From contig DLBF01000056.1 in NCBI GenBank assembly GCA_002494215.1, positions 1-7,122 of the forward strand: 7,122 nucleotides of DNA, written 5' to 3'. Shown in pieces: positions 5,483-7,122 of this stretch. The translations under genes and the position numbers were made by a program. The stretch comes from Prevotellaceae bacterium UBA7028. Its GTDB lineage: Bacteria; Bacteroidota; Bacteroidia; Bacteroidales; Bacteroidaceae. The notes under the pieces are model-generated. The model did no database searches. It was not told the DNA's origin and saw only the letters and a list, made by a program, of their open reading frames with translations. Numbering within the stretch: the stretch's first letter is position 1; each line of letters begins with the position of its first letter.

Positions 5483-6931
5483 ATGGTATTAGTTGTTGAC
5501 GACGATAAAAGCATACGACTCTCCCTGAAGCTGGTACTGGAGCGTAACGGGTATGAGGTGGCTATGGCCGAGGAGCCAAAGGCTGCCATACAGATTATCC
5601 GAACTACCCCCTCTGTGGACCTAGTGCTGATGGACATGAATTATTCATGCTCTATTAATGGCGAGGAGGGACTGACGTTACTGAAACAGATAAAGGTGTT
5701 CCGCCCTAACCTGCCCTGCATCCTGATGACAGCCTGGGGAACCATCGACTTGGCTGTACAGGGCATGCGTGCCGGCGCTTTCGACTTCATTACCAAGCCA
5801 TGGGACAATGGCGTATTGCTGGAGAGAATACAGACGGCAAAGACCCTCTCTAACTTCCCCTCTAAGGGGAGAACAAAAGAAAGCCTCCCCATAGAGGGCA
5901 ATCGCGGAATCGTAGCGATTGGGGAGCTATGCGACGGTGGGCAAAAGGTTTGGAGAGGGTCTCCTATTATTGGAGATTGTTTAAAGGAGGTACTAAACAC
6001 GGTATCTCGTGTGGCTCCTACCAATGCACCCGTGCTGATTACGGGCGAGAGCGGAACAGGCAAGGAACTGATTGCCGAAGCTATCCACCGTCAGAGCGGC
6101 AGAGCTAACGGTCCGTTCGTGAAGGTGAATCTGGGCGGTATCTCCACCTCGCTCTTCGAGAGCGAGATGTTCGGCCACAAGAAAGGTTCGTTCACCGATG
6201 CCACATCCGACCGCGTGGGACGCTTCGAGCTGGCAAAGGGCGGCACCATCTTTCTTGACGAGATAGGCGAACTGTCGCTGGCCAGTCAGGTTAAGCTGCT
6301 GCGTGTGCTGCAAGACCAGACCTACGAGGTGCTGGGCGACAGCCAGACACGCCGTACTGATGTGCGTGTAATCTGCGCCACCAATGCCGATCTGCGCAAG
6401 ATGGTAAAGGAACATACCTTCCGCGAGGATCTTTTCTTCCGTATCAACCTCATCAATCTGCATCTACCTCCCCTTCGTGAGCGCAAGGGAGATATTCCAT
6501 TGCTGGTAGATCACTTCCTGCAAATGGCATGCGCTGCCAATAACCTGCCTCTGGTGAAAGCCTCGGCAGATGCCATTGCCTTCCTGCAGACACTCCCCTT
6601 CCCTGGTAACATACGCGAGTTGAAGAATCTGGTGGAACGCACAGTGCTGATGAATGGACACAGCCCCTCACCTAACCAAAAAGAAGAATGCATACTTACT
6701 GCTGATGATTTCCGAAGCAGCTGCTCATATACTTCCGGTTTAAATACTCCCCTCGCCCACGGGAGAGGGGACGGAGGTGAGGCTGGTGGATCTGTCTCCC
6801 TTGACTCCATGGAACGTAACGCCATAGCAGCCAGCATAGCCCGACACAACGGCAATCTGTCGCTCGTGGCCAAAGAGTTAGGTATCAGTCGTGGCTCGTT
6901 ATATCGTAAGATTGAGAAACACGGTATTTAA
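5483..6931 (+). CDS. NtrC-family sigma54-dependent response regulator (receiver, AAA+, Fis-type HTH)
   Basis: A 482-residue DNA-binding regulator that, when phosphorylated by a sensor kinase, should activate sigma54 promoters. The receiver is residues 1-118, with acidic D6-D8, phosphoacceptor D51 (VLMDMNYS), T83 and K105. The AAA+ domain starts near 161, with Walker A GESGTGKE 188-195, a GSFTDA loop 235-240 in place of GAFTGA, Walker B LDE 258-260 and an arginine-rich FREDLFFRINLINLHLPPLRER segment. The C-terminal Fis-type helix-turn-helix is about 442-482 (LVAKELGISRGSLYRKIEKH). Length is some 30-40 residues above the roughly 440-455 usual for the family, explained by repeat-derived inserts at residues 120-160 and about 422-435. 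Its own promoter precedes it. The target is probably the adjacent pump operon, but no -24/-12 site is visible in the window. A partner kinase is expected downstream. Start ATG 5483 puts VLVVDDD at the N-terminus, as usual. Confidence 0.95.
   Translation: MVLVVDDDKSIRLSLKLVLERNGYEVAMAEEPKAAIQIIRTTPSVDLVLMDMNYSCSINGEEGLTLLKQIKVFRPNLPCILMTAWGTIDLAVQGMRAGAFDFITKPWDNGVLLERIQTAKTLSNFPSKGRTKESLPIEGNRGIVAIGELCDGGQKVWRGSPIIGDCLKEVLNTVSRVAPTNAPVLITGESGTGKELIAEAIHRQSGRANGPFVKVNLGGISTSLFESEMFGHKKGSFTDATSDRVGRFELAKGGTIFLDEIGELSLASQVKLLRVLQDQTYEVLGDSQTRRTDVRVICATNADLRKMVKEHTFREDLFFRINLINLHLPPLRERKGDIPLLVDHFLQMACAANNLPLVKASADAIAFLQTLPFPGNIRELKNLVERTVLMNGHSPSPNQKEECILTADDFRSSCSYTSGLNTPLAHGRGDGGEAGGSVSLDSMERNAIAASIARHNGNLSLVAKELGISRGSLYRKIEKHGI
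5841..5962. repeat. 122-bp palindromic element filling the receiver/AAA+ linker
   Basis: agaccctctc (5841-5850) and gagagggtct (5953-5962) are perfect 10-bp terminal inverted repeats. Inside are hairpins tcccct/agggga (5856-5861 with 5865-5870), caatcgc/gcgattg (5899-5905 with 5915-5921) and ctcccc/ggggag (5885-5890 with 5921-5926). It encodes residues 120-160 without a stop, between the receiver's final helix and the SPIIGD-type start of the AAA+ domain. No target-site duplication was evident. It contains agcctcccc, shared with the GC-rich family. Confidence 0.75.
6746..6786 (+). repeat. GC-rich element, forward copy in frame in the regulator's C-terminal linker
   Basis: cccctcgccc (6749-6758) pairs with gggagagggg (6761-6770), with one mismatch and an ac loop, and is followed by acggaggtgaggctgg. 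It encodes TPLAHGRGDGGEAG, in the same phase as the permease copies, between the AAA+ domain and the DNA-binding helix-turn-helix. Confidence 0.82.
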
Positions 6932-6936
6932 TTATC

Positions 6937-7089
6937 AATTCATAATTCTTAATTCATAATTCATAATTGAGTTTATAAGTTTTTGAGTTGATAAGTTAGT
7001 CGTTATGGAAATTAGCCGTTTGGGAGATTAGTCGTTTGGTCGTTTAGTTGGTGACACAATTATGAATTATGAATTGTGAATTATGAATT
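6937..7089. repeat. 153-bp intergenic element with 33-bp heptamer-built inverted arms
   Basis: The left arm 6937-6969 (aattcat, aattctt, aattcat, aattcat, aattg) matches the inverse complement of 7057-7089 at 31 of 33 positions. Each arm is itself a period-7 tandem repeat. The element begins six bases after the regulator's stop. The interior is a 16-bp tandem array. No ORF or TAnnTTTG promoter was found in it. Confidence 0.85.
6969..7048. repeat. Degenerate 16-bp tandem array, five units
   Basis: Units start at 6969, 6985, 7001, 7017 and 7033. Units 1 and 2 share gagttNataagtt (12 of 13 bases). Units 3-5 begin cgttt or cgtta, and units 2-5 end tagt or tagc. The nonamer ttagYcgtt recurs at 6996, 7012 and 7028, exactly 16 bp apart. 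The array ends eight bases before the right inverted arm. Function unknown: repeat remnant or protein-binding iterons. Confidence 0.65.
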
Positions 7090-7090
7090 G

Positions 7091-7122
7091 TGAACGCCGA
7101 AGGGGTCGCGAGCGAATAGCGA
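7091..7122. other. GC-rich segment at the window end, possibly the start of another repeat element
   Basis: After the AT-rich arm the sequence turns abruptly GC-rich, with a tcgcga palindrome (7106-7111) and gcga three times (7108, 7112, 7119). The gaacgcc at its start also occurs in the reverse element near 2464. It is cut by the window edge, so its nature cannot be settled. Confidence 0.3.

Noticed and set aside
5641..6463. Minus-strand open frames of 140 and 156 residues opposite the response regulator
   Set aside because: The plus-strand frame there has clear receiver and AAA+ motifs. The minus frames have no recognisable domain and low-complexity composition, so they are shadows.
6937..7089. 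CRISPR array
   Set aside because: The repeats are 7 or 16 bp, adjacent and degenerate, with no constant-length unique spacers and no cas genes.

Overview
The window looks like part of a Bacteroidales chromosome, most likely Prevotella or a close relative (moderate confidence). The reasons are the protein families (a Bacteroidetes-type TolC protein, FtsX-like permeases with the PALNLSGM motif, an NtrC-type regulator with a GSFTDA loop), a TAnnTTTG promoter, A-rich sequence rather than Shine-Dalgarno sites before starts, and many intergenic repeats. All five genes are on the + strand.

Layout: 1-1029 is the 3' part of a TolC-family outer membrane efflux protein, cut by the window edge. 1116-2414 is an HlyD/RND-type periplasmic adaptor. 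2503-3867 and 3933-5225 are two FtsX/MacB-like ABC permeases. 5226-5482 is an intergenic region with inverted repeats and a promoter. 5483-6931 is a sigma54-type (NtrC family) response regulator. 6932-7122 is repeat-rich and non-coding. The first four genes are closely spaced, without clear promoters between them, and read as one operon for a tripartite ABC efflux or export pump. The regulator has its own promoter and probably controls the pump. Neither an ABC ATPase nor a histidine kinase is present here. Both are expected nearby, the kinase most likely just downstream.

The unusual content is the repeats. (1) A GC-rich hairpin element of about 35-60 bp has entered coding sequence in frame in at least three proteins (both permeases and the regulator), and as a decayed copy probably in TolC. 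The four forward coding copies share orientation and reading phase, giving peptides of the type (T/S)PLxxGxxGG. Two reverse copies sit directly after stop codons, so each permease start codon lies between an inverted pair. (2) A 122-bp element with perfect 10-bp terminal inverted repeats fills the receiver/AAA+ linker of the regulator. (3) Tandem 7-bp repeats (aattcaa, aattttg, aattcat, gtttacc, aaacttg) occur in all the larger spacers and once inside the adaptor gene, where a one-unit change would break the frame. (4) The last spacer holds a five-unit, 16-bp degenerate tandem array between 33-bp heptamer-built inverted arms.

The genes are ordinary for the phylum. The repeats, acting as protein-coding inserts, promoter parts and a possible phase switch, are the best candidates for undescribed biology.
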